Positions 1-8,017 of a stretch of 64,000 bases of DNA are shown one piece after another. Within the stretch, counting starts at the first letter, position 1; each line of letters opens with the position of its first letter. The DNA comes from Hydrogenophilus sp. (GTDB lineage Bacteria; Pseudomonadota; Gammaproteobacteria; Burkholderiales; Thiobacillaceae), in the NCBI GenBank assembly GCA_020725265.1, contig DYFK01000009.1, forward strand, positions 84,711 to 148,710, given 5' to 3'. Made by a program: the position numbers and the translations under genes. The notes beneath the pieces were generated by a model. The model ran no database searches. It was not told where the DNA came from and saw nothing but the letters and a program-made list of their open reading frames with translations.

Positions 1-1
1 A

Positions 2-184
2 TATGTTCTGACCCGCAACATCAAGTCCGATCATCGCTTCGACGGCATCCCGGTGGTCATGCACTCCTCATTGTCCTCCGAGGCCAATCGCACCATGGGG
101 CAGCAAGTTGGCGTCGACGCCTACGTGGCGAAGTTCGATCCGGCGGTGCTCGCCGACACGCTGATCGCGTTTCTGCGGCGCTAG
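2..184 (+). CDS. cheV: Chemotaxis coupling protein CheV, C-terminal end (partial)
   Basis: The last 60 codons of a gene that begins before the window. The visible part is the end of a response-regulator receiver domain: it has the segment MHSSLSSEAN followed by GVDAYVAKFDP, where the lysine is the conserved receiver lysine near the end of the fold. This wording is typical of CheV, a CheW-like adaptor fused to a phosphorylatable receiver that links chemoreceptors to CheA. The gene lies 46 bases before cheY on the same strand, which supports a chemotaxis role. The CheW half is not visible, so the call rests on the receiver tail and the neighbours. Confidence 0.75.
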   Translation, partial: YVLTRNIKSDHRFDGIPVVMHSSLSSEANRTMGQQVGVDAYVAKFDPAVLADTLIAFLRR

Positions 185-230
185 TCAGGCGGTCGGTACA
201 ATGCGCGCCAGCGAATAACGAGGACGGACG

Positions 231-620
231 ATGGCAGACAAAAATCTGAAATTCCTGGTGGTGGATGATTTCTCCACCATGCGCCGGATCGTGCGCAATC
301 TGCTCAAGGAATTGGGATACACCAATGTCGATGAGGCGGAAGATGGTTCGGCCGCCTTGCAGAAGCTGAAAGGCGGTAATTTCCAGTTCGTCGTGACGGA
401 TTGGAACATGCCGGTGATGACCGGTATCGAGTTGCTGAAATCGGTTCGCGCGGATCCGACCCTGAAGCACCTGCCGGTGCTCATGATCACGGCCGAGGCC
501 AAGAAGGAAAACATCATCGAGGCCGCCCAGAATGGCGCCTCCGGATACATCGTCAAGCCATTCACCGCCGCGACGCTCGAAGAAAAGCTGGGCAAGATAT
601 TCGAGAAGTACGGGATGTGA
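231..620 (+). CDS. cheY: Chemotaxis response regulator CheY
   Basis: A 129-residue single-domain receiver, the normal CheY length. The acidic pair D12-D13, the phosphoacceptor D57 (in VVTDWNMP), T87 (in MITAEA) and K109 (in YIVKPF) are all present. It should be phosphorylated by CheA and bind the flagellar switch to change rotation. The start is preceded by a purine-rich AGGACGG. It is followed directly by its phosphatase gene cheZ and then cheA, so the three form one transcription unit. The length, spacing and full set of catalytic residues fit the cheY of a motile proteobacterium. Confidence 0.96.
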   Translation: MADKNLKFLVVDDFSTMRRIVRNLLKELGYTNVDEAEDGSAALQKLKGGNFQFVVTDWNMPVMTGIELLKSVRADPTLKHLPVLMITAEAKKENIIEAAQNGASGYIVKPFTAATLEEKLGKIFEKYGM

Positions 621-648
621 GGCGAAGAAACCGAGACAAGGAGAAACG

Positions 649-1437
649 ATGAGCGCCGATTCGCCGGAATTGGAAGCCCTGTTCGACAGCTTGGTCCAGG
701 CTCCCCTGCCAGAACCTGTATCCGCTGGCGCCGGACAGGCGCGGAGTGACGACGAGCCCCCTGGGTTGGAAAGCCTGTTCGACAGCATTTCCAGCGCGGT
801 CTCCAGACAGGAGGGCGATGTCGAAGGCCCTTGCCCGGAACGGGTGTTCGTCCAGCTCGGCCAGATGACCCGGGGGCTCAACAACCTGTTGAAGGAACTG
901 GGATACGACAAGACGCTGGAGAAAGTGGCGAGCGAATTGCCCGATAATCGGGATCGACTCAACTACATCGCCGCCATGACCGCCAAGGCGGCGGAGCGTA
1001 CGCTGAACGCGGCCGAGGCAGCCCAGCCGATCCAGTCCCGACTGGGCGACAGGGCACGCGCCCTGTCAAGCCAATGGGACCGGCTGTTCAACAAGCAGCT
1101 CGGAGTCACCGAGTTCAAGGATCTGGTTCGCGACACGCGGGCCTATCTTGGCGAGGTTCCTGTTCAGGCCGAGGCTTCGAACGCGCACCTGATGGAAATC
1201 ATCATGGCCCAGGATTTCCAGGATTTGACCGGTCAGGTCATCAAGCGTGTTCTGGATGCCGCGCAAAGACTGGAGACCCAGCTTCTTGCCCTGCTGATCG
1301 AAACTTCGCCGGAGGACAAGCGACAGGCGGTCGATCCGGGCATGCTCAATGGCCCGGTCATCAATGCCGCCGGCCGTAGTGATGTGGTGACCAGTCAGGA
1401 GCAGGTCGACGATTTGCTGGAAAGCCTGGGATTCTGA
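649..1437 (+). CDS. cheZ: Chemotaxis protein phosphatase CheZ
   Basis: A 262-residue protein starting at ATG 649, preceded by AAGGAG at 638-643; an upstream in-frame ATG would overlap cheY by about 90 bases and is less likely. The central part is long and helical. It holds the segment AQDFQDLTGQVIKRV, which carries the conserved Asp/Gln active-site region of CheZ that speeds dephosphorylation of CheY-P. The C-terminal EQVDDLLESLGF is the amphipathic tail that docks on CheY. CheZ is found in beta- and gammaproteobacteria. The N-terminal ~60 residues have two copies of a similar motif (LEALFDSL and LESLFDSI), a small internal repeat of unknown meaning. Confidence 0.95.
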   Translation: MSADSPELEALFDSLVQAPLPEPVSAGAGQARSDDEPPGLESLFDSISSAVSRQEGDVEGPCPERVFVQLGQMTRGLNNLLKELGYDKTLEKVASELPDNRDRLNYIAAMTAKAAERTLNAAEAAQPIQSRLGDRARALSSQWDRLFNKQLGVTEFKDLVRDTRAYLGEVPVQAEASNAHLMEIIMAQDFQDLTGQVIKRVLDAAQRLETQLLALLIETSPEDKRQAVDPGMLNGPVINAAGRSDVVTSQEQVDDLLESLGF

Positions 1438-1464
1438 GATCCGGAACCGGATCGGGAGAGAGAC

Positions 1465-3363
1465 ATGAGTGATTTCGCCGGGATGGAAGAGCTGTTGCAG
1501 GATTTCCTGCTGGAAGCCGGAGAACTGCTGTCCGAGGTCGACAACAAACTGGTGGAACTGGAAAAGCGCCCGGAAGATCGCGAGCTCCTGAACGACATTT
1601 TCCGGGGCTTTCACACGATCAAGGGCGGAGCGGGCTTCCTGAACGCCGAGAATCTGGTCGCGTTATGTCACCGCACTGAAAACCTGTTCGATAAGTTGCG
1701 CAATGGGGAACTGTCCCTGCATGCCGACCTGATGGACACCATCATGGCGGCAACCGCCAGCGTTCGGCACATGTTTGGCGCGCTTTCCCAGGCCGTGCAG
1801 CCGGACCCGGCCGATCCCGCGCTCATCCAGCACCTGGAAGATGCGCTGGCGGGCAGGCAACCGTCCGCGAAATCTTCGGAAAACAAGCCCGCGACCGTGG
1901 CAACATCCGTCATGGTGCCCGAGCCGCCAGCCCCGGAGAACAAACCGGAAGCGACCATCGACGATATCAACTGGGATGCCCTGCATGCCGCCCTGACCGG
2001 CATGCCAATCCCGGCTCCCGCTCCGGCCGCGCCGCCGGTGACGGCCGCCGCGGAGCAGCGGCCCGCGCCTGTGGTCCAGCCGGTGCCGATGCAGGATTTG
2101 CCGACACCTTCGCAGGCCAGGGCGCTGGCCACGGGGAGTCCGCCTCCGCAGCAGAGCCTGCAAAAGGAAACCACGATCCGGATCGATACCGCCCGTCTCG
2201 ATCAGGTTCTCAACCTTTCCGGCGAGATCGGCCTGACCAAGAACCGCATCGCCAACTTGAAAACCCAGATTCTGCATGGCCGCACTGATCAGGAAACCCT
2301 GAAATCCCTGGATGTCGCGGTCAGCCAACTCGATCTGCTGGTTTCGGATTTGCAGAACGCGGTGATGAAGACCCGGATGCAGCCAATTGGCCGGTTGTTC
2401 CAGAAATATCCCAGGTTGGCGCGCGACCTTGCCCGGCAACTGGGCAAGGATGTCGAGCTGGTTCTGTCGGGAGAAGAAACCGAACTGGACAAGACCATGA
2501 TCGAGGATCTCAACGATCCGCTGGTCCACCTTGTTCGCAACGCGGTTGATCACGGGGTGGAGACGCCCGAGGAACGGGTCGCCGCGAACAAGCCGGCGAA
2601 GGCCATCGTTACCTTGTCGGCCAGTCAGGTCGGTGATCACATCTACATCGAGATTTCCGATGACGGCAAGGGCATGCGTCCGGACGTGATCCGCGCCAAG
2701 GCGGTCGAAAAGGGCATCATCGACATGGATGCCGCCAACAGTCTCGATGATCGACAAAGCCTCCAACTGGTGTTCCTGCCCGGTTTCTCGACCAAGGATC
2801 AGATATCCAGCGTATCCGGCCGTGGTGTCGGCATGGATGTCGTCAAGACCAATATTTCCAGGCTCAACGGCAAGATCGATGTCATTTCGGTGCCCGGCCA
2901 GGGCTCCACCTTCACGATCTCGCTGCCTCTGACCCTGGCCATCCTGCCGGTCCTGGTCGTGCGTCTCAACAATCAATCCTTCGCCGTGCCCTTGTCCATG
3001 GTGCGCGAGATCATCCCGATCAAGCAGGATGAAATCCAGCGTGTATCCGGCCGCGCGACCATGGTCGTGCGCGAGGAGGTTCTGCCGATTCGCAGTCTGG
3101 CCAAGATGATCGGCTGGGAGGCGCAACAGGCTCCCGCTTTCGGCGTACTGATGCATGCCGGGGATACCACCTTCATCATGGCGGTGGATGGTTTCGTCGG
3201 TCGTGATGATGTCGTCATCAAGCCCTTGTCCGATATCAAGCCCAAGGGGATCTCCGGGGCGACGCTTTCCGGCGATGGTTCCATCGTCCTGGTGCTGGAC
3301 ATGGAGGATCTGCTGGGCAATGTCACCGTCGATACGCCCAACAGCCTGTTTACACGCGTCTGA
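1465..3363 (+). CDS. cheA: Chemotaxis histidine kinase CheA
   Basis: A 632-residue CheA. The N-terminal Hpt domain has the phosphorylated His50 in FRGFHTIKGGAGF. A proline- and alanine-rich linker (about 130-230) replaces a clear CheY-binding P2 domain. Dimerisation helices follow. The ATPase domain has its N box near 352-363 (LVHLVRNAVDHG), a G1 box DDGKGM near 399 and a G2 box GRGVGMDVV near 451. The last ~130 residues are a CheW-like regulatory domain. It phosphorylates CheY in response to receptors coupled through CheW/CheV. The start follows GGGAGAG. A strong terminator follows, so the che unit ends here; no receptor, cheW, cheR or cheB is in view. Confidence 0.97.
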   Translation: MSDFAGMEELLQDFLLEAGELLSEVDNKLVELEKRPEDRELLNDIFRGFHTIKGGAGFLNAENLVALCHRTENLFDKLRNGELSLHADLMDTIMAATASVRHMFGALSQAVQPDPADPALIQHLEDALAGRQPSAKSSENKPATVATSVMVPEPPAPENKPEATIDDINWDALHAALTGMPIPAPAPAAPPVTAAAEQRPAPVVQPVPMQDLPTPSQARALATGSPPPQQSLQKETTIRIDTARLDQVLNLSGEIGLTKNRIANLKTQILHGRTDQETLKSLDVAVSQLDLLVSDLQNAVMKTRMQPIGRLFQKYPRLARDLARQLGKDVELVLSGEETELDKTMIEDLNDPLVHLVRNAVDHGVETPEERVAANKPAKAIVTLSASQVGDHIYIEISDDGKGMRPDVIRAKAVEKGIIDMDAANSLDDRQSLQLVFLPGFSTKDQISSVSGRGVGMDVVKTNISRLNGKIDVISVPGQGSTFTISLPLTLAILPVLVVRLNNQSFAVPLSMVREIIPIKQDEIQRVSGRATMVVREEVLPIRSLAKMIGWEAQQAPAFGVLMHAGDTTFIMAVDGFVGRDDVVIKPLSDIKPKGISGATLSGDGSIVLVLDMEDLLGNVTVDTPNSLFTRV

Positions 3364-3387
3364 TCCCCCTGCATTAGAATCACCGTC

Positions 3388-3417
3388 GGCCCGGGATGAT
3401 GTCCCGGGCCTTCTTTC
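3388..3417 (+). terminator. Rho-independent terminator after cheA
   Basis: Nine-base GC-rich arms (GGCCCGGGA at 3388-3396 and TCCCGGGCC at 3402-3410) enclose a five-base loop and are followed by TTCTTTC. It sits 25 bases after the cheA stop and 21 bases before the next start, so it should separate the chemotaxis unit from the EAL-HDOD gene. Confidence 0.85.
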
Positions 3418-3438
3418 GTTCCGGAACCGGCCCCGCTC

Positions 3439-4656
3439 ATGAGCACCAATGCCTACATCGCCCGCCAGCCCATCGTGGATGGCAAGCACCAGTTGATCGC
3501 CTACGAACTGCTTTTCCGTCATTCCGCGCACGCGGACAGCGCGCTGATCGATTCCGATACCGACGCCGGCATCACGGTGATCGCCAATACCCTGTTCAAC
3601 ATGGGTACGGAATGGTTGCTCAAGGGCAAGCTGGCTTTCGTCAACATGGAAGTACCGATGTTGATGTCATCGTTTTCGACCCTGCTGTCGGCCGAGAACA
3701 TCGTGATCGAAGTGCTGGAGACCGTGCGCCCGACGCCGGAGGTGATCGAGCGCATCCGAGAGCTCAAGGTCGCGGGCTACCGTTTCGCGCTGGATGATTT
3801 CAAATACGGGCCGGAGTTCGAGCCGCTGCTGGCCATGGTCAATTACGTCAAACTGGATGTCCTGGCGCACAGCCCCGGCGATCTCGCCGCCATGGTTGCG
3901 AGAATCAAGAGGTACCCGGTCAAGCTGATCGCGGAAAAGGTCGAGACGCCCGAGCAGTTCAGGCATTGCAAGGAACTCGGTTTTGATTTCTTTCAGGGCT
4001 ATTACTTCGCGCATCCGGAAAATCTGGTCGCCAAGATCATCAATCCGAACCATGGCACCGTGCTGATGCTGCTGGACAAGGTCCGGCAAGGCGCCGACGT
4101 CAAGGACCTGGAACCCTTGTTCAAGAAGGATGTGGCGCTGACATTCAAGCTGCTGCGTTACATCAATTCCGCCGGGTTCGGCTTGTCCTGCGAGGTCCAG
4201 TCGATCCGCCACGCCGTCAGCATTCTGGGCATGCAGCCGCTGTATCGCTGGTTGACGCTGTTGCTGGTTACCGCCAGTGGCTCACCGACATCGCCGGCAT
4301 TGGCGCGCACCGCGATCACGCGAGGCCGCTTCTGTGAACTGCTTGGCAAGCATGAACTGCCCAAGGGCGATCAGGACAATCTGTTCATCGTCGGCGTGTT
4401 CTCGCTATTACCGGCTTTTCTGGAAATGCCGATGGAGGACGTCCTGGAGCGGGTGGTCATCTCCGAATCGATCGCCGATGCCCTGCTCGATCGCACGGGT
4501 CTGTATGGACCGTTCCTGGCGTTGGCCGAGGCGATCGAGAGTGGCGACCGGGAGCAGTTGGACAACCTGACCGAGGCGCTGATGCTGGCGCCCGATCAGG
4601 TCAGTCAGGCGCACTTGCAGTCCCTGGCCTGGGTGGAGCAGCTCGGCCTGGACTGA
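3439..4656 (+). CDS. EAL-HDOD signalling protein, probably not an active phosphodiesterase
   Basis: A 405-residue protein with an N-terminal EAL-type fold (about 1-200) and a C-terminal HDOD domain (about 205-400), the YuxH-like architecture. The EAL signature reads E23-L-L, and QGYYF is kept. However, the DDFG loop reads DDFKYG and the EGVE loop reads EKVE, so several metal- and catalysis-related positions have changed. This suggests it binds c-di-GMP or a partner rather than hydrolysing it; that is an inference. HDOD domains lack the metal-binding HD pair and usually act as regulatory scaffolds. It follows cheA on the same strand but behind a terminator, so it is probably expressed separately. 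Confidence 0.88.
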   Translation: MSTNAYIARQPIVDGKHQLIAYELLFRHSAHADSALIDSDTDAGITVIANTLFNMGTEWLLKGKLAFVNMEVPMLMSSFSTLLSAENIVIEVLETVRPTPEVIERIRELKVAGYRFALDDFKYGPEFEPLLAMVNYVKLDVLAHSPGDLAAMVARIKRYPVKLIAEKVETPEQFRHCKELGFDFFQGYYFAHPENLVAKIINPNHGTVLMLLDKVRQGADVKDLEPLFKKDVALTFKLLRYINSAGFGLSCEVQSIRHAVSILGMQPLYRWLTLLLVTASGSPTSPALARTAITRGRFCELLGKHELPKGDQDNLFIVGVFSLLPAFLEMPMEDVLERVVISESIADALLDRTGLYGPFLALAEAIESGDREQLDNLTEALMLAPDQVSQAHLQSLAWVEQLGLD

Positions 4657-4689
4657 GTTGGCGCCCCGCGGCGGCCGCGTACATCCCGC

Positions 4690-5142
4690 TCAGATCAGAT
4701 CGGCGGTGAGCGCGGCCCTCAAGATGGTTTGAGGCAGGTTGCCGCGCACACGGTTGGTCAGCCAGAGCAGACCGCCTTTCTTGATGCTTAGCGCGCGCGA
4801 TTCCCCGAACAGTAGCAGGCTCGCCGCCTCGCCCAATGTCGGCTGATGGCCGATCACCAGCACGGTGCCGCTGGCGTCCGGCCAGCCCGCCGCGGCGAGG
4901 ACATGAACCCCGTCGGCGCTGGGCGAGATTTCCGGAACCAGCTGGTATTCCCGTTCCAGCATGTCGGCGGTCTGACGCGCCCGGACGGCCGGACTGACCA
5001 GGATACGGGTGTCTTCCGGCAGGCGCTTGTTCAACCAAGCCGCGACCGTTCGGGCTTGTTGTTGTCCCTTGGTCGTCAGTTCCCGCTCCATGTCGGGCGT
5101 GCCGTCCTTGGCATCGGCGTGTCGCCAAAGAATCAGGTCCAT
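4690..5142 (-). CDS. sixA: Phosphohistidine phosphatase SixA
   Basis: A 150-residue protein of the histidine phosphatase superfamily. The N-terminal catalytic RHA motif has His8 (LILWRHADA). A conserved arginine lies in VSPAVRARQTA, and the second catalytic histidine is in VIGHQPTL. The length matches the SixA subgroup, which removes phosphate from phosphohistidine, for example on Hpt or PTS proteins. It converges with the preceding EAL-HDOD gene. The nearby CheA and EAL-HDOD genes make a signalling role plausible, but no partner is shown by the sequence. Confidence 0.9.
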   Translation of the reverse strand: MDLILWRHADAKDGTPDMERELTTKGQQQARTVAAWLNKRLPEDTRILVSPAVRARQTADMLEREYQLVPEISPSADGVHVLAAAGWPDASGTVLVIGHQPTLGEAASLLLFGESRALSIKKGGLLWLTNRVRGNLPQTILRAALTADLI

Positions 5143-5217
5143 CGGTTTCCCCTCATGAAGAAACCAGGCAGCCTAGCCTGAGACTGTTACAGCATGGCAT
5201 GGACGCTTGGTGGGTGA

Positions 5218-5925
5218 TCAGATCGGCAGGAATACGAAGGATTGGAAAACCCGGCTGATGGAGCGGTTGCCTTTGTCTTCCATGATCAGCGCCAGCATGT
5301 CCTGCATGGCGATCAACTTGCCGAACTCGCGTTCAAAGCTGAGATTGACGGCATCCCCGTCCAGGCTGTTGCTGAGCAGGAAACGCTCACCTTCGGCGGT
5401 TTTCGCGGTCGATAACTTCCAGACAGCCACTTCGATGTTGCGCGCGCTGTTGTAGAGCTTCTGCGAGGACAAGGTGTCGGGCAGGTAAAACGAGGTTTTG
5501 TGGTTGTAGGCGGCCATCAGCATGCTGGTCAGCGCCCCCATGAACGCGTGGACGCGATCACCGGCGTAGCCATCCAGGAATGCGACCCGGAAACTGTCTT
5601 CCCAGTTGAGCGTGGCCAATGGCGCATCTGGCCAGCGGTTGATCTGCTCGAATATCCGTTCGCTGGCCGCCTCCACGGAATCGAGCCCAACCTTGCGGTA
5701 TTCCTGAGGGTTGCGGCGATATAGTTTTTCGGTGAGCGCGCGCAGGCTTCTGAGCAGTTCACGCTGATGGATCTCGGCGACCATGTCGACCTCGCCCTTG
5801 GCCAGATGGGATAGGGCGAAGGGTCGAGAACTGGAGCCGCCATCCTTGCGTTGAATGGTCTGGCTGGCGCAGCCAGATAGCGCCATGAGCACGAAAATCA
5901 CGATCAGCGATCGCATGCGCTTCAT
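5218..5925 (-). CDS. Predicted lipoprotein of unknown function
   Basis: A 235-residue protein with a lipoprotein signal: basic MKRMR, a hydrophobic stretch, and the lipobox LSGC with the lipidated cysteine at residue 19. The rest is soluble and mostly helical, with no motif I recognise. Similar proteins without a known function occur in Beta- and Gammaproteobacteria. It is transcribed away from sat, about 190 bases distant, and is followed on the same strand by sixA after 75 bases. It is probably anchored in the outer membrane facing the periplasm, because the residue after the cysteine is alanine rather than aspartate. Confidence 0.7.
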   Translation of the reverse strand: MKRMRSLIVIFVLMALSGCASQTIQRKDGGSSSRPFALSHLAKGEVDMVAEIHQRELLRSLRALTEKLYRRNPQEYRKVGLDSVEAASERIFEQINRWPDAPLATLNWEDSFRVAFLDGYAGDRVHAFMGALTSMLMAAYNHKTSFYLPDTLSSQKLYNSARNIEVAVWKLSTAKTAEGERFLLSNSLDGDAVNLSFEREFGKLIAMQDMLALIMEDKGNRSISRVFQSFVFLPI

Positions 5926-6030
5926 CCTGCTCGGTCGGGACGCGGCGATTGTAGCGGCGTCGGCGGGAACACCGACGATTTGGGATGCCTGGCTCCCAAA
6001 AAAATTTTATTCGGAAAGAAATAAGTCTGA

Positions 6031-6060
6031 TTAGAGAGGGGGGAGGGGGGGTGCTATTCT
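6031..6060 (+). promoter_or_regulatory. Probable sat promoter with a G-tract spacer
   Basis: An extended -10 element, TGC then TATTCT at 6055-6060, lies 54 bases before the sat start. A weak -35-like TTAGAG sits at 6031-6036 with an 18-base spacer. Almost the whole spacer is G6-A-G7 (6038-6051). Just upstream (5998-6010) is an A/T-rich run that could act as an UP element. The -10 match is good; the -35 match is poor. Confidence 0.5.
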
Positions 6061-6113
6061 CGCCGCCCACCTGCTCCATCCGCCTTCCCTAATCAATCCT
6101 TCTAGGAGTCCGC

Positions 6114-7331
6114 ATGTCCCATCTCGTGAACCCCCATGGTGGTGGTGATCTCAAGCCTCTGATGCTCGAGGGCGCCGCGCGTGAAGCCGAACTGGCCCGG
6201 GCCCAGACCCTGCCCAAGATCAAGATGTCTTCCCGCGAAACCGGCGACCTGATCATGATGGGTATCGGTGGCTTTACGCCCCTGGAAGGCTTCATGACTC
6301 ACGGCGACTGGCAGGGCGTGTGCGATGGCTACAAGATGGCCAATGGTCTGTTCTGGCCCATCCCCGTCACCCTGTCCACCGACACCAAGACCGCCGAGAC
6401 CCTGAGCCTGGGTCAGGACGTGGCGCTGGTGGCCGCCGACAGTGACGAGATCATGGGCACCATGAAGGTCACCGAGATCTATGGCATCGACAAGGGTCAC
6501 GAGTGCATGATGGTCTACAAGACCACCGACATCGCCCACCCCGGCGTCAAGATGGTCATGGATCAGGGGCCCATCAATCTGGCCGGTCCCGTCAAGGTTC
6601 TGTCCGACGGTGGCTTCAAGGCCAAGTACGGCGAGCAGTTCATGACCCCCGCCGAAACCCGCGCCAAGTTCGAACAAATGGGCTGGAGCCGCATCGCCGC
6701 CTTCCAGACCCGCAACCCGATGCACCGCTCCCACGAGTACCTGGCCAAGATCGCCATCGAGACCATGGACGGCGTGCTGGTCCACTCCCTGCTCGGCGCC
6801 CTGAAGCCGGGTGACATTCCCGCCGAGGTGCGTAGCGAAGCCATCGCCACCCTGATCGACAACTACTTCGCCCCCAATACCGTGATCCAGGCAGGCTATC
6901 CCCTGGACATGCGCTACGCCGGTCCCCGCGAGGCCCTGCTGCACGCCCTGTTCCGCCAGAACTACGGCTGCTCGCATCTGATCGTCGGCCGCGATCATGC
7001 TGGCGTGGGCGACTACTACGGTCCTTTCGACGCCCAGAAGATCTTCGATGAAATCCCGAAGGGCTCGCTGGAAACCGTCAACATGAACATCGACTGGACC
7101 TTCTGGTGCAAGAAGTGCGGTGGCATGGCTTCCCAGCGTACCTGCCCGCACACCAAGGACGACCGCATTCTGCTGTCCGGCACCAAGGTTCGCGCCATGC
7201 TTTCCGAAGGCCAGGATCTGCCGGTGGAGTTCAGCCGCCCCGAGGTGGCCAACGTGCTCAAGAAGTACTACGCCAGTCTGAGCGCCGAGCAGAACGTCAA
7301 GGTCGAGCTCAAGGGGCATTCCGCCGCTTGA
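6114..7331 (+). CDS. sat: Dissimilatory ATP sulfurylase (sulfate adenylyltransferase)
   Basis: A 405-residue homo-oligomeric-type ATP sulfurylase. It has the nucleotide-binding [11 protein letters not shown] motif at about 198-208, [12 protein letters not shown] near 290, and a cysteine set FWCKKCGGM...RTCPH near 325-345. In sulfur oxidisers it turns APS and pyrophosphate into ATP and sulfate; the same enzyme activates sulfate in sulfate reducers. The RBS is TAGGAG at 6104-6109. It lies 194 bases ahead of aprB on the same strand. This pairing makes the oxidative APS pathway the likely role, since assimilatory sulfurylases usually come as CysDN in proteobacteria. No aprM or qmo gene is present. 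Confidence 0.96.
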   Translation: MSHLVNPHGGGDLKPLMLEGAAREAELARAQTLPKIKMSSRETGDLIMMGIGGFTPLEGFMTHGDWQGVCDGYKMANGLFWPIPVTLSTDTKTAETLSLGQDVALVAADSDEIMGTMKVTEIYGIDKGHECMMVYKTTDIAHPGVKMVMDQGPINLAGPVKVLSDGGFKAKYGEQFMTPAETRAKFEQMGWSRIAAFQTRNPMHRSHEYLAKIAIETMDGVLVHSLLGALKPGDIPAEVRSEAIATLIDNYFAPNTVIQAGYPLDMRYAGPREALLHALFRQNYGCSHLIVGRDHAGVGDYYGPFDAQKIFDEIPKGSLETVNMNIDWTFWCKKCGGMASQRTCPHTKDDRILLSGTKVRAMLSEGQDLPVEFSRPEVANVLKKYYASLSAEQNVKVELKGHSAA

Positions 7332-7338
7332 GGCGGCG

Positions 7339-7464
7339 GGTGGCGAGTAGCGGGGTGGCGAGTATCCACCAGCCACTCACGACTTGCCGCTTGCCAAGGA
7401 ATTTGGGACTCCGGGCCCGCCGGAAGCGGATTCGCGATACGCCCCCCGGCCAAGGTGGGGCCCG
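7339..7464. repeat. Short repeats between sat and aprB
   Basis: The 194-base interval between sat and aprB contains two near-adjacent copies of GGTGGCGAGTA (about 7341-7366). It also has an 8-base inverted pair, CCGGGCCC at 7411-7418 and GGGCCCGG at 7457-7464. There is no T-run after the inverted pair, so it is not a typical terminator. No open reading frame or RNA gene is visible here. Confidence 0.45.
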
Positions 7465-7500
7465 GAATGACTGAATGGGCCGTGTGGGAGACCACGCGGA

Positions 7501-7514
7501 TTGTTAGCTAACAA
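7501..7514. promoter_or_regulatory. Perfect 14-base palindrome touching the aprB ribosome binding site
   Basis: TTGTTAGCTAACAA is a perfect palindrome whose last bases run into the Shine-Dalgarno AAGGAG (7513-7518) of aprB. It could be an operator for a dimeric regulator or a small RNA element that controls access to the ribosome site. Its position is clear; its function is inferred. Confidence 0.4.
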
Positions 7515-7525
7515 GGAGTGAATGA

Positions 7526-7999
7526 ATGCCTACCTTCGTCCGTACCGACAAGTGCGACGGCTGCAAGGGTCAAGACAAGACCGCCTGCATGTACATCTGC
7601 CCGCACGACCTGATGAAACTGGACCGCGATGGCTCGGAAACCGGCCACGCCATGAAGTCCTTCAATCAGGAACCCGAGCAGTGCTGGGAATGCTATTCCT
7701 GCGTGAAGATTTGCCCGCAGCAGGCCATCGAAGCCCGCCACTACGCCGACGTCGTGCCCCTGGGCGGTTCCGTGCAGCCGCTGCGTGGTTCCGACTCCAT
7801 CATGTGGACCATCAAGTTCCGTAATGGCGTGCTGAAGCGTTTCAAGTTCCCGATCCGTACCACCCCGGAAGGCTCCATCGATCCCTTCGGTGGCAAGCCC
7901 ATGCCCAAGCTGGCCGATATCGAAGCCGTGGGTTCCTTCACCCGTGACGTCACGGGCGGCTACCGCGCCGGCAACCCCGCCGAACTGATCCGCAAGTAA
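7526..7999 (+). CDS. aprB: Adenylylsulfate reductase, beta (iron-sulfur) subunit
   Basis: A 157-residue ferredoxin-like protein that carries two [4Fe-4S] clusters. The ligand cysteines are C10, C13, C21 and C25 (CDGCKG...CMYICP) and C53, C56, C59 and C63 (CWECYSCVKICP). The C-terminal ~70 residues form the extension that wraps around AprA. AprAB in sulfur oxidisers oxidises sulfite and AMP to APS in the cytoplasm. The start at 7526 has AAGGAG eight bases upstream; an ATG four bases earlier is out of frame. The aprA gene begins 18 bases after the stop, so the two are co-transcribed. Confidence 0.97.
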   Translation: MPTFVRTDKCDGCKGQDKTACMYICPHDLMKLDRDGSETGHAMKSFNQEPEQCWECYSCVKICPQQAIEARHYADVVPLGGSVQPLRGSDSIMWTIKFRNGVLKRFKFPIRTTPEGSIDPFGGKPMPKLADIEAVGSFTRDVTGGYRAGNPAELIRK

Positions 8000-8017
8000 T
8001 CGAGAAGAGGTATAGAA

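Noticed and set aside
1663..3531. Long minus-strand open frame opposite cheA
   Set aside because: Low-complexity shadow of the cheA coding frame; cheA is certain by its motifs.
3439..4656. Active c-di-GMP phosphodiesterase
   Set aside because: Several catalytic loops of the EAL domain are altered, so activity should not be assumed.
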